Below, in pieces: positions 28,956 through 36,884 of a stretch of 64,000 nt of DNA (position 1 is its first letter; every line of letters starts with the position of its first letter). Both the position numbers and the translations under genes were made by a program. Under the pieces are notes generated by a model. That model worked only from the letters and a program-made list of their open reading frames with translations, did no database searches and was not told the origin of the DNA. Origin of the DNA: Phycisphaerales bacterium (GTDB lineage: Bacteria > Planctomycetota > Phycisphaerae > Phycisphaerales > SM1A02); contig JAQWNP010000011.1 in the NCBI GenBank assembly GCA_029268515.1, forward strand, positions 1-64,000, in the 5' to 3' direction.

Positions 28956-30076
28956 GCCTTATGCACGTTGCGATGCTCATGGATCCCGAACGTATCTTGG
29001 CTGAGTATCCGATGCTCAATCGCCTCTGTATCGGAATGATTGACCAGGGCGTGCGCGTGACAAGAGTGATTCCAGATGATCCAATGACGCCTGCAATCAT
29101 TGCAAGCGAGCGACGCATTGCACTGGCACCTCGTATTGAAGTACCAATACCAATTGCACCCTGGATGCGCCGCAATCGTGCCGCTCGAGTCACAGCAGCG
29201 CTCGAACGTCAACCGCCCGATCTCATCTATGCCATCGGCGAGCAAGTCACTGGCCTGGCAATGGACATTGGCCAGAACCTTGAACGACCTGTGGTGCTCG
29301 ACATTTGGAGCTCGCGCGTTGCCGCTCGTATTCCAAGGGGCAGGTCTGCCCGGCCCTTGGCGGCCTGTGTTGCTGCCACCGAACCATTGCTCAACCTGGC
29401 AGCTCAACGATTCGATGGACATCATGTCCACCTGGTACCAATGGGCATACCCATGAGTAGTGATTCTGGCCCCGGTTCCCAACTGCCAAATGCTCGCAAG
29501 AATTGTCCAGGCATGACGCCGATTGCTGTGATGGGTACGGCCCACAACGATATTCCAGCCTATCGCGCCATGCTAGGCGCCGTGAGGCGATTGCTTGATG
29601 AGTATCCAGATCTCCACCTCTTTCTCGAACTTCGTGGACCGCGCGCCCATGGCATCTGGCAGATTGTGCAACAGCTAGATTTGCTATCCCACGTATCCAC
29701 GCTGCCCGACGCACAACTCTACCGGGCCCTCCTCACACAGTCAGCAGTTCTCCTGATGCCCGATCCAGCTGGTGAAGTGCGCACACTGATGCTTGAAGCC
29801 ATGTGGCAAGGTGTTCCAATCGTGACACGCGAAGATCCCTATCTTGACATGCTCCAGGAAGATGTTTCCGCCTTACTCTGCCAAGCTGGAGATATTGAAC
29901 ATTGGACACGACAGATCAAACGACTGTTGAGTGACGATGTGCTTCGCACCCGACTGACTTCAACCGCACGGGCCATGGTCAGCCAACAAAATCGAACGAC
30001 AGATCAAGTGATGACCCTCATTGAGTGCTTGGATCTCGCAGCACATGGCGGCGTCCATCAGTTCCCAGGCAGCTAG
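28952..30076 (+). CDS. GT4-like glycosyltransferase
   Basis: 374 residues from GTG 28952, chosen because it overlaps the previous stop as GTGA; ATG 28961 is three codons later. GT-B organisation: an N-terminal half starting MHVAMLMDPERILAEYPMLN and a C-terminal half with IAVMGTAHNDIPAYRAML, LLMPDPAGEVRTLMLEAMWQGVPIV (EX7E-like) and ALLCQAGDIEHW. It likely transfers an activated sugar to a lipid or surface glycan. Coupled to DUF971 and hotdog genes, an unusual trio. It is followed by a structured region and a strong terminator. Confidence 0.83.
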   Translation: MSLMHVAMLMDPERILAEYPMLNRLCIGMIDQGVRVTRVIPDDPMTPAIIASERRIALAPRIEVPIPIAPWMRRNRAARVTAALERQPPDLIYAIGEQVTGLAMDIGQNLERPVVLDIWSSRVAARIPRGRSARPLAACVAATEPLLNLAAQRFDGHHVHLVPMGIPMSSDSGPGSQLPNARKNCPGMTPIAVMGTAHNDIPAYRAMLGAVRRLLDEYPDLHLFLELRGPRAHGIWQIVQQLDLLSHVSTLPDAQLYRALLTQSAVLLMPDPAGEVRTLMLEAMWQGVPIVTREDPYLDMLQEDVSALLCQAGDIEHWTRQIKRLLSDDVLRTRLTSTARAMVSQQNRTTDQVMTLIECLDLAAHGGVHQFPGS

Positions 30077-30091
30077 CCATACGCAATAAAC

Positions 30092-30293
30092 GGCCCTTTG
30101 GAGCAAGCTATCCCGAAGCTTGCCCCCATATTTGCGCCAAAAATAGCGCTCCACTGGGCTAGGTCAATTGCGGAGAAAAAATATGGCGAGATGGAGGCCT
30201 GTGGTCCGACACCATTCCAGGTCACTGCAAGGGCCCATAACTTGATCTTTCTCCCCTCCGCCCCGTTGGTGCATCTGTACCAACGGGGTTTTT
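30092..30293 (+). ncRNA. candidate structured small RNA or 3' UTR RNA
   Basis: Five nested or adjacent helices can be drawn by eye. P1 pairs GGCCCTT 30092-30098 with AAGGGCC 30229-30235 and closes a multibranch containing: P2 GCAAGCT/AGCTTGC (30103-30109/30117-30123, 7-nt loop); P3 CCATAT/ATATGG (30126-30131/30181-30186) enclosing CTCC/GGAG (30149-30152/30172-30175); P4 GGCCTG+TGGT/ACCA+CAGGTC (30196-30205/30211-30223, UUC bulge, one G-U). A 10-bp terminator hairpin follows. No ORF covers it. It matches no RNA class I know (not tmRNA, RNase P, SRP; 6S unproven). Confidence 0.5.
30261..30293 (+). terminator. rho-independent terminator
   Basis: Perfect 10-bp stem CCCCGTTGGT/ACCAACGGGG around an 8-nt loop, followed directly by TTTTT. 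It ends the transcript of the DUF971-hotdog-glycosyltransferase operon and/or the structured RNA before it. Confidence 0.92.
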
Positions 30294-30346
30294 CTAGCAA
30301 ACGACGCCCCGCTCAGAGCAGGACCAAGCATGTTTTAGTCCCCAAG

Positions 30347-30376
30347 TTGCCCTGATACTAATGCGATTGCTACACT
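30347..30376 (+). promoter_or_regulatory. possible sigma-70-type promoter for small lipoprotein
   Basis: TTGCCC (30347-30352) and TACACT (30371-30376) with an 18-bp spacer, lying after the terminator and 90 bp before the lipoprotein start. Suggestive only. Confidence 0.3.
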
Positions 30377-30467
30377 TTTAGTGCTTGAAATGCAGGGAGC
30401 CCAATAGCAGTAGCGCCCTTGCTCATCTTATGACGGATACTCTTCCTTCTTGATCCAGGAGACCCTT

Positions 30468-30740
30468 ATGATCACACGAAAGTCCACAGGACTCTTTATT
30501 CTTACTCTCTCAGCAGCGCTCGCTGTTGGCCTCACTGGCTGCGGCAAAGGCAAGGGAACGGGCGGGTCAACACCCCCACCAGGCACAACCACATCGCCAA
30601 ATGGAGGCTCCGCTTCTTCAGGTGGAACGCCAACCAGAAACCCCAATGCTGCACCAGTCGCACCAGTTGGAACGTCGAGCAACGCGAATACCCAATCACC
30701 CCCTCCAGGAATGACTGGCGGCGCTGGACGAGGCAACTAA
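30468..30740 (+). CDS. small low-complexity lipoprotein
   Basis: 90 residues from ATG 30468, with AGGAG (30457-30461) 6 nt upstream. A signal sequence ends in the lipobox LTGC (lipidated Cys at about 25), and the mature part is almost entirely Gly, Ser, Thr, Pro, Asn and Ala, without predicted fold. It is probably a small surface or periplasmic lipoprotein; function unknown. It has its own possible promoter and a strong terminator, so it is likely monocistronic. Confidence 0.75.
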   Translation: MITRKSTGLFILTLSAALAVGLTGCGKGKGTGGSTPPPGTTTSPNGGSASSGGTPTRNPNAAPVAPVGTSSNANTQSPPPGMTGGAGRGN

Positions 30741-30791
30741 TTAAGCTGACTCTTCACGCGCAAGCATTATTCTTATTTGAATAAAGCAATG

Positions 30792-30821
30792 AATTGGCCG
30801 GTTTCGACCGGCCAATTTTTT
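30792..30821 (+). terminator. rho-independent terminator
   Basis: Perfect 10-bp stem AATTGGCCGG/CCGGCCAATT with a 6-nt loop TTTCGA, followed by TTTT. It ends the lipoprotein transcript and separates it from the convergent aminotransferase gene. Confidence 0.92.
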
Positions 30822-30853
30822 GCGCGGCTGCGACGCACTGAAGATCCAGCTGC

Positions 30854-32005
30854 CTAGCGCTTCAACATTAAACGTCGCAAGATTTCAAGCCCTTGCGCCA
30901 GACGCTCGTCATCGATCGCAAAGCTGATTCGAAAGTGTGTGTCTCGATGGCTAAAGATATGACCTGGAATCACGATCACATTTTCTGCCATGGCCCGATC
31001 TGTAAACTCGGTTGCAGTCTCACCAAGTTCAGGTGGCACCTCAACAAAGGCATAAAATGCACCACTGGGATGAGTCAGATTGGTCACAGATGACAGAGCC
31101 TCAACAACCATATCTCGCTTTTTCTCATACGCCGTGATGAATGGCGCAAGATCAACTGATCCAATGGCACTGATACTGGCCTGCACAATCGACGGGGTAC
31201 ACACAAAGGTGTACTGCTGAAGCTTCGCCATCTCATCAATTAAGACCTTGGGCCCAGCAGCATATCCCAGGCGCCATCCAGTACACCCGTACGTTTTTCC
31301 CATACCGCGAATCAACAACATCTCTTGCGTACGATGCGCGGGCGTGGGAAAGCGACCATTCTCCAAGCCATCGCTAAAAGTGAAGGCGTCATAGATCTCA
31401 TCCGAGATCAGAACGAGGTTATGAGCACGGCATAACTCTTCAAGATCGATGAGCTCAGCTTCGCTAAGCACCACACCACTGGGATTCCCCGGGGAATTAA
31501 CAATGACCAATTTGGTACGGTCGGTAATGAGCGGCTCAACACGATCAGCCGTCATACGAAAATCGGGGTAGGTATCCACATAAACTGGCTTACCACCCAT
31601 CATCTCTGCCAGTGCAGGATAAATAACGAAGTAGGGATCAGGCATGATCGCCTCATCACCTTCATCGAGTAGCGCCATAAAAGCCAAGGAAATGGCCCCA
31701 GTCGTACCGCTTGTGAGTATCAGCTCTGTCGTTTCACTTGGGATCTCCCATCCAATGTCTGAACGCAGATGGGCTGCAAGCAAAGCTGTTGGTGCATCAG
31801 CACCTTGGGTCATCGTGTAACCATTTTGACCATTATCAATAGCCGCTTTGACCGCTTCTCGCATCGGCGCTGCCACCTCAAAGTCTGGCTGGCCAATCGA
31901 AAGATTAATTGGATCAAACAGTCGAGCAGAGCGCTCAAAGGCGCGGCGTATCCCCGAAGCATCAAGCGAGCGCGCCCGCTTGCTGATAAGACCTTGCAAA
32001 TCCAT
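30854..32005 (-). CDS. class I/II pyridoxal-phosphate aminotransferase
   Basis: 383 residues, aspartate-aminotransferase superfamily. NLSIGQPDFEV near the start, LTSGTTGAISLAF (phosphate cup), IVNSPGNPSGVVLS, LISDEIYDAFTF, the Schiff-base lysine in RGMGKTYGCTGWRLGYAAGP, and FRISFA with the carboxylate-binding Arg are all present. Substrate may be aspartate, an aromatic or a branched amino acid; sequence by eye does not decide. The small basic protein gene is upstream in the same direction (38 bp). Confidence 0.9.
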   Translation of the reverse strand: MDLQGLISKRARSLDASGIRRAFERSARLFDPINLSIGQPDFEVAAPMREAVKAAIDNGQNGYTMTQGADAPTALLAAHLRSDIGWEIPSETTELILTSGTTGAISLAFMALLDEGDEAIMPDPYFVIYPALAEMMGGKPVYVDTYPDFRMTADRVEPLITDRTKLVIVNSPGNPSGVVLSEAELIDLEELCRAHNLVLISDEIYDAFTFSDGLENGRFPTPAHRTQEMLLIRGMGKTYGCTGWRLGYAAGPKVLIDEMAKLQQYTFVCTPSIVQASISAIGSVDLAPFITAYEKKRDMVVEALSSVTNLTHPSGAFYAFVEVPPELGETATEFTDRAMAENVIVIPGHIFSHRDTHFRISFAIDDERLAQGLEILRRLMLKR

Positions 32006-32043
32006 TGTTCACCTTCTCGCCTACTGAATCAGCGTAAGAGCAA

Positions 32044-32277
32044 TCAGCTCTTTTCCTCGCCACCCTCAGCTGGGGCATCCTCATCATCGGTCGTCTTCTT
32101 TTTCTTTGCCGTTACGACAAGACGATGTGCCACCTTAGGAAGATTCAGCGGTGAGTCTGAGGTTGCATCGAAGCTCCCCTCGCTGGTTAGCTGCGCAATG
32201 CGCTCAGCCCGCGTTAAAACATTTCGATGCTGGTTTAAGCCCGAGGGCTTTGTCTTGAGACTTCGATCAAGGCTCAT
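32044..32277 (-). CDS. small basic protein of the PVC superphylum (TIGR04137-like)
   Basis: 77 residues from ATG 32277 (another ATG at 32286). MSLDRSLKTKPSGLNQHRNV followed by LTRAERIAQL, then LPKVAHRLV and a Lys-rich stretch, match the short basic protein I recall as conserved across Planctomycetes, Verrucomicrobia and Chlamydiae; its basic charge and ubiquity have suggested a ribosome-associated role, which is not proven. The acidic C-terminal tail (DDEDAPAEGGEE) is an addition. Useful as a taxonomic marker for the window. Confidence 0.85.
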   Translation of the reverse strand: MSLDRSLKTKPSGLNQHRNVLTRAERIAQLTSEGSFDATSDSPLNLPKVAHRLVVTAKKKKTTDDEDAPAEGGEEKS

Positions 32278-32308
32278 GGCTGTCAATTCCCTTCACATGC
32301 ACCTGGTA

Positions 32309-33112
32309 TCAACTCGCCGAGCGATAAAGGCTCGGGTATGCATCACTCAGATCACGCCCGCCGCCCGCACGCTTCCACGCACGCCCGGCTTTATGAATGT
32401 CGCTCTCGAGTTCGAGCACCCAGGGGTCATTTCGCTGAGTCGACTCGAAGCCCGGCACCGCGATCACACGGTGGAACCGATCATTCTTGCCTGGAACGAC
32501 GTAGGTTTCAAGCCCCCTGGTGCGACAGAATTCAGCGAGAGCCACCATTTCTTCTCCATGCCACTCAGCGAGGACAAAGTAGTTCAGCCCTGAAACCCTT
32601 AAATCGCTCTCAATGGGCCCCCAAGCCGCCTCAATGTTGCCATTGTCCCCAAGACTCTCATCTCCTGCAGCCCCAGGCAGTGGTGGCACCAATATTGAGT
32701 TTGTTGTTGTGGCCAATGGATCAACGACTGAAAGCTGACCACCAGCTGCGATCATCTGGCCTGAATCAGAAGCAGTCCCTGTCATCTGTGCAATAGCAAC
32801 ATCGCGGCCGCGACGGTGACCAATCATGTAACTCATCAAGACAACCACCAAAACAAGTACCGCGACTGCCACCACAATACCTGATGGCACACGAAGCGCT
32901 GAACCGGCCATCAACCAGCTTGAACCACCATTTGATGACGATCCTTGGGTCGTTACAGAAGGTTTTGATTGCACCGGCCGCACTTGTTTATGCACCGCTC
33001 GATGACCTTTGCGGCGTGCTGGAGGCGCGGGCATGCTCTGCCCCCCATTACCTGCGGAACGCTTGCCTATGACCTCATAGAGTGCCGGACCTCTTGATTT
33101 CTTACGTGTCAT
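32309..33112 (-). CDS. single-span membrane protein with possible SPOR-like domain
   Basis: 267 residues. A basic, Pro/Ser-rich cytoplasmic N-terminus (1-75) is followed by one membrane span (about 76-97: VPSGIVVAVAVLVLVVVLM), a linker, and a compact C-terminal domain (about 170-230: GLNYFVLAEWHGEEMVALAE... TYVVPGK..FHRVIAVPGF) whose pattern resembles a SPOR-type peptidoglycan-binding fold. That fold assignment is tentative. It is next to the small basic protein gene, as an in-line neighbour 31 bp upstream. Confidence 0.55.
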   Translation of the reverse strand: MTRKKSRGPALYEVIGKRSAGNGGQSMPAPPARRKGHRAVHKQVRPVQSKPSVTTQGSSSNGGSSWLMAGSALRVPSGIVVAVAVLVLVVVLMSYMIGHRRGRDVAIAQMTGTASDSGQMIAAGGQLSVVDPLATTTNSILVPPLPGAAGDESLGDNGNIEAAWGPIESDLRVSGLNYFVLAEWHGEEMVALAEFCRTRGLETYVVPGKNDRFHRVIAVPGFESTQRNDPWVLELESDIHKAGRAWKRAGGGRDLSDAYPSLYRSAS

Positions 33113-33233
33113 CGGAGTCCTCCTGACGACTTAAAACTGCATCCATGCGTTCGATTACATCTTACAAAGACTAGTCTACCGCGATAAATCGAGACAAGTA
33201 CCAGTCAATTCAACCTGATCATTGGGCTTCAGT

Positions 33234-33623
33234 TTACTGATCCGAGGTCGCAATAGCACTCGCCACTGCATACATCGGCGTATGACTCAAGCTAACTAAC
33301 CATTTTGAGATACCGCGTTCTTGAGCAATCTCTAAACAGCGTCCATGCAGCTCTACGCTGGGTGCACCGCTGATCGCACGCTGAACGCCGATATCCGTCC
33401 AGAGCATCCCAGAAACAAGGCCTGTGCCCAATGCTTTGAGGACCGCCTCTTTGCAGGCAAAACGCACGGCATACCTTTCAGCCCGCCTTCGCTGAGCATG
33501 ATCTGCATGAATACGCTCTTCTTGGGTGAAACAGCGGTGGGTAAAACGCGTTCCATGGGCGTCTAAAAGCCCTTGGATTCGCTCTACCTCAACACAATCG
33601 ATGCCATGTCCGACAACTGCCAT
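33234..33623 (-). CDS. acpS: holo-[acyl-carrier-protein] synthase
   Basis: 129 residues, normal length. It transfers 4'-phosphopantetheine from CoA to ACP. The signature pair VGHGIDCVEVERI (metal-binding Asp) and RFACKEAVLKALGTG (metal-binding Glu) is complete. It stands alone, 120 bp from the membrane protein gene downstream and divergent from the SRPBCC gene. Confidence 0.94.
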   Translation of the reverse strand: MAVVGHGIDCVEVERIQGLLDAHGTRFTHRCFTQEERIHADHAQRRRAERYAVRFACKEAVLKALGTGLVSGMLWTDIGVQRAISGAPSVELHGRCLEIAQERGISKWLVSLSHTPMYAVASAIATSDQ

Positions 33624-33729
33624 CGCTGCATCCTACCCCCCTTAGAGCAATGACGTCACGAAGCAATGGCATCACTTGCTCTCAGCAGACGGCACCGCAA
33701 AAAGGGCCCCTTCCACATACAATGAGCTG

Positions 33730-34185
33730 GTGAAAGCAATTGCTCTAGAGATTGAGATTAATGCTCCCATCGAACAGGTGTTTGCCATCTTCACAGATAT
33801 TCAACGATGGCCAGAGATGATCCAGAGCATGACCAAAATCGAACTGCTCACCGCTGGGCCCGTCGGCCGAGGAACGCGTTTCCGAGAAACACGACAGCTG
33901 TTCAAGAAAGAGGCTCACGAAGATATGGAGTTCACTGAGTTTCAGCCGCCAAACAGATACGTCCTTGAAGCAACTTCACACAGCACCCATTACATCTCTA
34001 CCTTTACATTCAGAAAGAACGATGATGGGGCCACCTCTCTGCGCATGACCTTTGTAGGCAAGCCACAGACACTGATAGCCAAAACCGTTGGAAGCTTCTT
34101 ATTTTTCTTCTTCGCAGGCATGACCAGAAAGATACTGGCGGCCGACCTCAATGCGATCAAAACAACCATTGAACAAGACTGCTAA
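33730..34185 (+). CDS. SRPBCC (START/polyketide-cyclase-like) family protein
   Basis: 151 residues from GTG 33730; the frame upstream (TTG 33676) overlaps the probable promoter zone and is unlikely. ALEIEINAPIEQVFAIFTDIQRWPEM is the typical first strand and helix of the fold, with YISTFTFRKNDDGATSLRM and a hydrophobic last helix (AKTVGSFLFFFFAGM) that may touch the membrane. Such proteins bind hydrophobic ligands; the ligand is unknown. It converges on the TIM-barrel gene with 25 bp between them. Confidence 0.8.
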   Translation: MKAIALEIEINAPIEQVFAIFTDIQRWPEMIQSMTKIELLTAGPVGRGTRFRETRQLFKKEAHEDMEFTEFQPPNRYVLEATSHSTHYISTFTFRKNDDGATSLRMTFVGKPQTLIAKTVGSFLFFFFAGMTRKILAADLNAIKTTIEQDC

Positions 34186-34210
34186 CGACGAGCCTCAACG
34201 AACGACTGTT

Positions 34211-35053
34211 CTACCCCGCGTGTGAGGCCCATGCTTGCTGGGTCTGAATCAAGCCCGCCCAAGGATCTGGCCAGCCCCGTGCGCTGACAACCACTGGGCG
34301 CTCAAACCCATTGACAGCCAAGGCCACCTTCAGCGCCAGTAAGTCGAAGCAGCGGGCGCCATCTTCCAGTGGACGGGTAGTGCCATCTGGATTCTGATCT
34401 CCCAGACGCAGTCCCAGTAGTCGGTCACCAGCGGAGTGAACTGCTTTCACAGGATCTCCACCGTTTTGCAAGACGGCCAGACAATCGACACCTCGCATCA
34501 CCAGATCACGCTCAGCCCACAAGCCATCAGTGCGAAAGTCAATCAAGGGCACACCGCGATGAGCAGCCCTTTCGATCACTGCAACAACACTCGAAAGCTC
34601 CTGAGCGGAGTCCTCCGACACGGCAGTACCATCGCTTGCTGGTTCATGCTTGCCTTGAACTTTGCCAAGAGCTGGAAAGTGAACGCCTAAACCCACAGCA
34701 CCAAAACCTCCAGATGCTGTGGACAGATCGCCTGCCAAGTCAATCGCATCCATCAGGTTTGAGACCACCTGATCTACATGAACAGGGTCGTGGAACAATG
34801 CAGGGGGAAAAAATGCATCCAGACCCGCCAAGACCAGGCCGCGTTGGCGCAGCAATGAAATCAAACCACGCCGTGATGACGAGTCGAGTGCTCTTGGATA
34901 AAAAGCAGGCTGGTCAATTCCCAATTCAAGCGCTGAAAACCCCGCTTCTGCCAATCGATCTATGACCGCACGTGGCGAACGCCCCAAGGTACTCAGGGTT
35001 GGGGCTAATGGGATAGCGTTGGCGATGTCATCGAAACCTGACACACCAAGCAC
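34211..35053 (-). CDS. sugar phosphate isomerase/epimerase-like TIM barrel protein
   Basis: 280 residues from a GTG at 35053. The pattern resembles the xylose-isomerase-like TIM barrel (AP_endonuc_2): a helix-strand start FSALELGIDQPAFYPRAL, a middle strand GVHFPALG, LIDFRTDGLW, and an ending LRLGDQNPDG and PVVVSARG. The usual metal-binding His/Glu set is incomplete to my eye (DFRTD replaces the E-x-H segment), so catalytic function is uncertain. No pathway neighbours. Confidence 0.55.
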   Translation of the reverse strand: MLGVSGFDDIANAIPLAPTLSTLGRSPRAVIDRLAEAGFSALELGIDQPAFYPRALDSSSRRGLISLLRQRGLVLAGLDAFFPPALFHDPVHVDQVVSNLMDAIDLAGDLSTASGGFGAVGLGVHFPALGKVQGKHEPASDGTAVSEDSAQELSSVVAVIERAAHRGVPLIDFRTDGLWAERDLVMRGVDCLAVLQNGGDPVKAVHSAGDRLLGLRLGDQNPDGTTRPLEDGARCFDLLALKVALAVNGFERPVVVSARGWPDPWAGLIQTQQAWASHAG

Positions 35054-35104
35054 CCTAACGGATCAAGCGTCACTTCGCTCTAGGCATGGTCGTTTGGGAG
35101 AGCC

Positions 35105-35611
35105 ATGCCTGGTCGGATACGATCTCGTGACCAACCCATGACCAGTCACACCAATATCTCCCCTTCGCCAGATGATGTCGCACTGATTCAAGGACCACTC
35201 TGCGCGAATATTGACTCGGCCGGTGAGCCCAATCTTGGTGGTGAAGTCATTTTTCTTGGTCGCACGCGACATGAAGTACATCCAACCCACGGAACACTCA
35301 AGGCGCTGACCTACAGCGCCTATGAATCAATGGCGATCTCACAACTCAATGAACTCGCCGCCCAAGCCAAACAACATCACGGAGCCACTTCAGTGCGAAT
35401 CCATCATGCCTTGGGGCATGTCGCACCCGGAGAAATCAGTGTGTATATACAAGTTCGATCTGGACATCGAGCAGAAGCATTCACCGCCTGTCGCTGGCTT
35501 ATTGATGAATTAAAACAACGCGTCCCAATTTGGAAGCAGGAAATCTGGGAGGCGAAACAGACATGGGTAACTGGCACACCGCCTGCACAACCGGAGGCTC
35601 CCACAAAATGA
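35105..35611 (+). CDS. moaE: molybdopterin synthase catalytic subunit
   Basis: 168 residues (an internal ATG at 35138 could be the start). It inserts sulfur into precursor Z to make molybdopterin. Conserved parts: GGEVIFLGRTRHEV, LTYSAYESMAI, HHALGHVAPGEISVYI, HRAEAFTACRWLIDELKQRVPIWKQEIW with the catalytic lysines. No moaD or other moa/mog genes are near. The stop overlaps the next start as ATGA. Confidence 0.92.
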   Translation: MPGRIRSRDQPMTSHTNISPSPDDVALIQGPLCANIDSAGEPNLGGEVIFLGRTRHEVHPTHGTLKALTYSAYESMAISQLNELAAQAKQHHGATSVRIHHALGHVAPGEISVYIQVRSGHRAEAFTACRWLIDELKQRVPIWKQEIWEAKQTWVTGTPPAQPEAPTK

Positions 35612-36189
35612 ATGCGTTTCTTGCATCTTGTTACTGGTTAGCACTGACGATCTGGATTGCGGCGATCCTCGCTCCTGCCGCCGCTGGCATGGCGGTCTTT
35701 CGTGTGCTCCCACAACTCAATGGCACCTTCCCTGAATTCACCGCTCTAGCGACTGCCAATCAAGCGGCGATTGCCGGAGGGCATATTGTCAATCCACTTT
35801 TCATTTTCTCTAATGTTGTACAACTTATTTGCGCAGCTATCGCAATATTTTCACTTGGCATTGAACAACTTTACTGGCGACCAGCCCACCACTCCCGCGC
35901 CGACTACGTTCGCATTCCAACACTGCTCACGGCAACCGTTTTGATACTGGTTGAAATATGCATTTTGGGACCAATCGCCAGAGAACATCTCTATGCCTAC
36001 TGGAATGCAGTCCAAAGTCATTCGATGGACCTTGCCAATCAGGCAAAAAGTGCATTTGATGCCTTACATCCCGTCGGAACAACGCTCTACGCAATTACCT
36101 TTGGCCTCCTACTGATAACAGTTGTGGCCTCGGCCGTGGCATACACGCCTTCACACTCAAGCCTCCTGGGCACCGGAAACAATTCCTAA
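35608..36189 (+). CDS. four-span membrane protein (DUF4149-like)
   Basis: 193 residues from ATG 35608, which overlaps the moaE stop (ATGA) and is preceded by GGAGG; the longer frame lies inside moaE. Hydrophobic spans at about 5-30, 60-80, 105-125 and 165-190, with the pattern PAAAGMAVFRVLP early, consistent with DUF4149. Function unknown. It lies between moaE and nth, 5 bp from the latter, so these three probably share a transcript. Confidence 0.7.
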   Translation: MNAFLASCYWLALTIWIAAILAPAAAGMAVFRVLPQLNGTFPEFTALATANQAAIAGGHIVNPLFIFSNVVQLICAAIAIFSLGIEQLYWRPAHHSRADYVRIPTLLTATVLILVEICILGPIAREHLYAYWNAVQSHSMDLANQAKSAFDALHPVGTTLYAITFGLLLITVVASAVAYTPSHSSLLGTGNNS

Positions 36190-36194
36190 ACGCC

Positions 36195-36884
36195 ATGCCA
36201 AATCAACGTCGCCCTCGATCTTCTGAGCCTCCGACAGTCACCACTGCCCAGAAAGCTCGGGCCAAACGCATCCTCCAGGCACTCCGCAAAAGATATCCAG
36301 ATGCCCATTGTGAACTGACTTACACAACAGCCCATGAACTGCTCGTGGCAACAATACTGTCCGCCCAATCGACTGATCGTGCCGTTAACAAAGTGACGCC
36401 AACACTTTTCAGTGCCTTTCCTAGCCCCCTTGACTATGCGAAAACAACACCTGAGAAAATTCAACCCTTGATCAAGACGATTGGTCTTTTTCGCAACAAA
36501 GCCAAGTCTATTCACGCCTCTATGACACGCATACAGGAAGTATTCGATGGGCAGGTACCGAATAATATGCAAGACCTTCTCACACTACGCGGCGTCGCTC
36601 GCAAGACTGCCAACGTGGTCCTAGGAAATGCTTACGACATCAACGTTGGCGTCGTTGTTGACACGCATGTTTCTCGTCTGGCCAATCGATTTAACCTGTC
36701 GCAACAGAGTCGCCCTGATTTAATTGAGCAAGATCTCATGGCACTTTTCCGGCGCGATGACTGGACCGACCTCAGCCATTTGTTAATTTTTCATGGACGC
36801 CAGGTCTGCAAAGCTCGAGGCGCCACCTGTCGGGATGACGCCATCTGTAAGCACTACTGCTCTAACGCTTCGTCTTCGTGTTGA
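36195..36884 (+). CDS. nth: endonuclease III with unusual iron-sulfur cysteine spacing
   Basis: 229 residues. A DNA glycosylase/AP lyase for oxidised pyrimidines. HhH motif LLTLRGVARKTANVVLGNA with catalytic K137, and D156 in VVVDTHVSRLANR. The C-terminal cluster cysteines are C205-x6-C212-x5-C218-x3-C222 (then C229), where the family has C-x6-C-x2-C-x5-C. The reading frame through this part is clean. The last 23 bp overlap the 3' end of the convergent lipoprotein gene. Confidence 0.92.
   Translation: MPNQRRPRSSEPPTVTTAQKARAKRILQALRKRYPDAHCELTYTTAHELLVATILSAQSTDRAVNKVTPTLFSAFPSPLDYAKTTPEKIQPLIKTIGLFRNKAKSIHASMTRIQEVFDGQVPNNMQDLLTLRGVARKTANVVLGNAYDINVGVVVDTHVSRLANRFNLSQQSRPDLIEQDLMALFRRDDWTDLSHLLIFHGRQVCKARGATCRDDAICKHYCSNASSSC

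Noticed and set aside
30092-30293. 6S RNA, tmRNA or SRP RNA
   Set aside because: No tmRNA TpsiC arm or CCA end, no SRP GGAAGCAG-type loop, and the helix layout does not clearly show the single large internal bubble of 6S RNA; left as an unclassified candidate.
31769-32593. 274-codon plus-strand frame
   Set aside because: It is antisense to the aminotransferase, small basic protein and membrane protein genes, all of which have recognisable family motifs or context; no motif in the plus frame.
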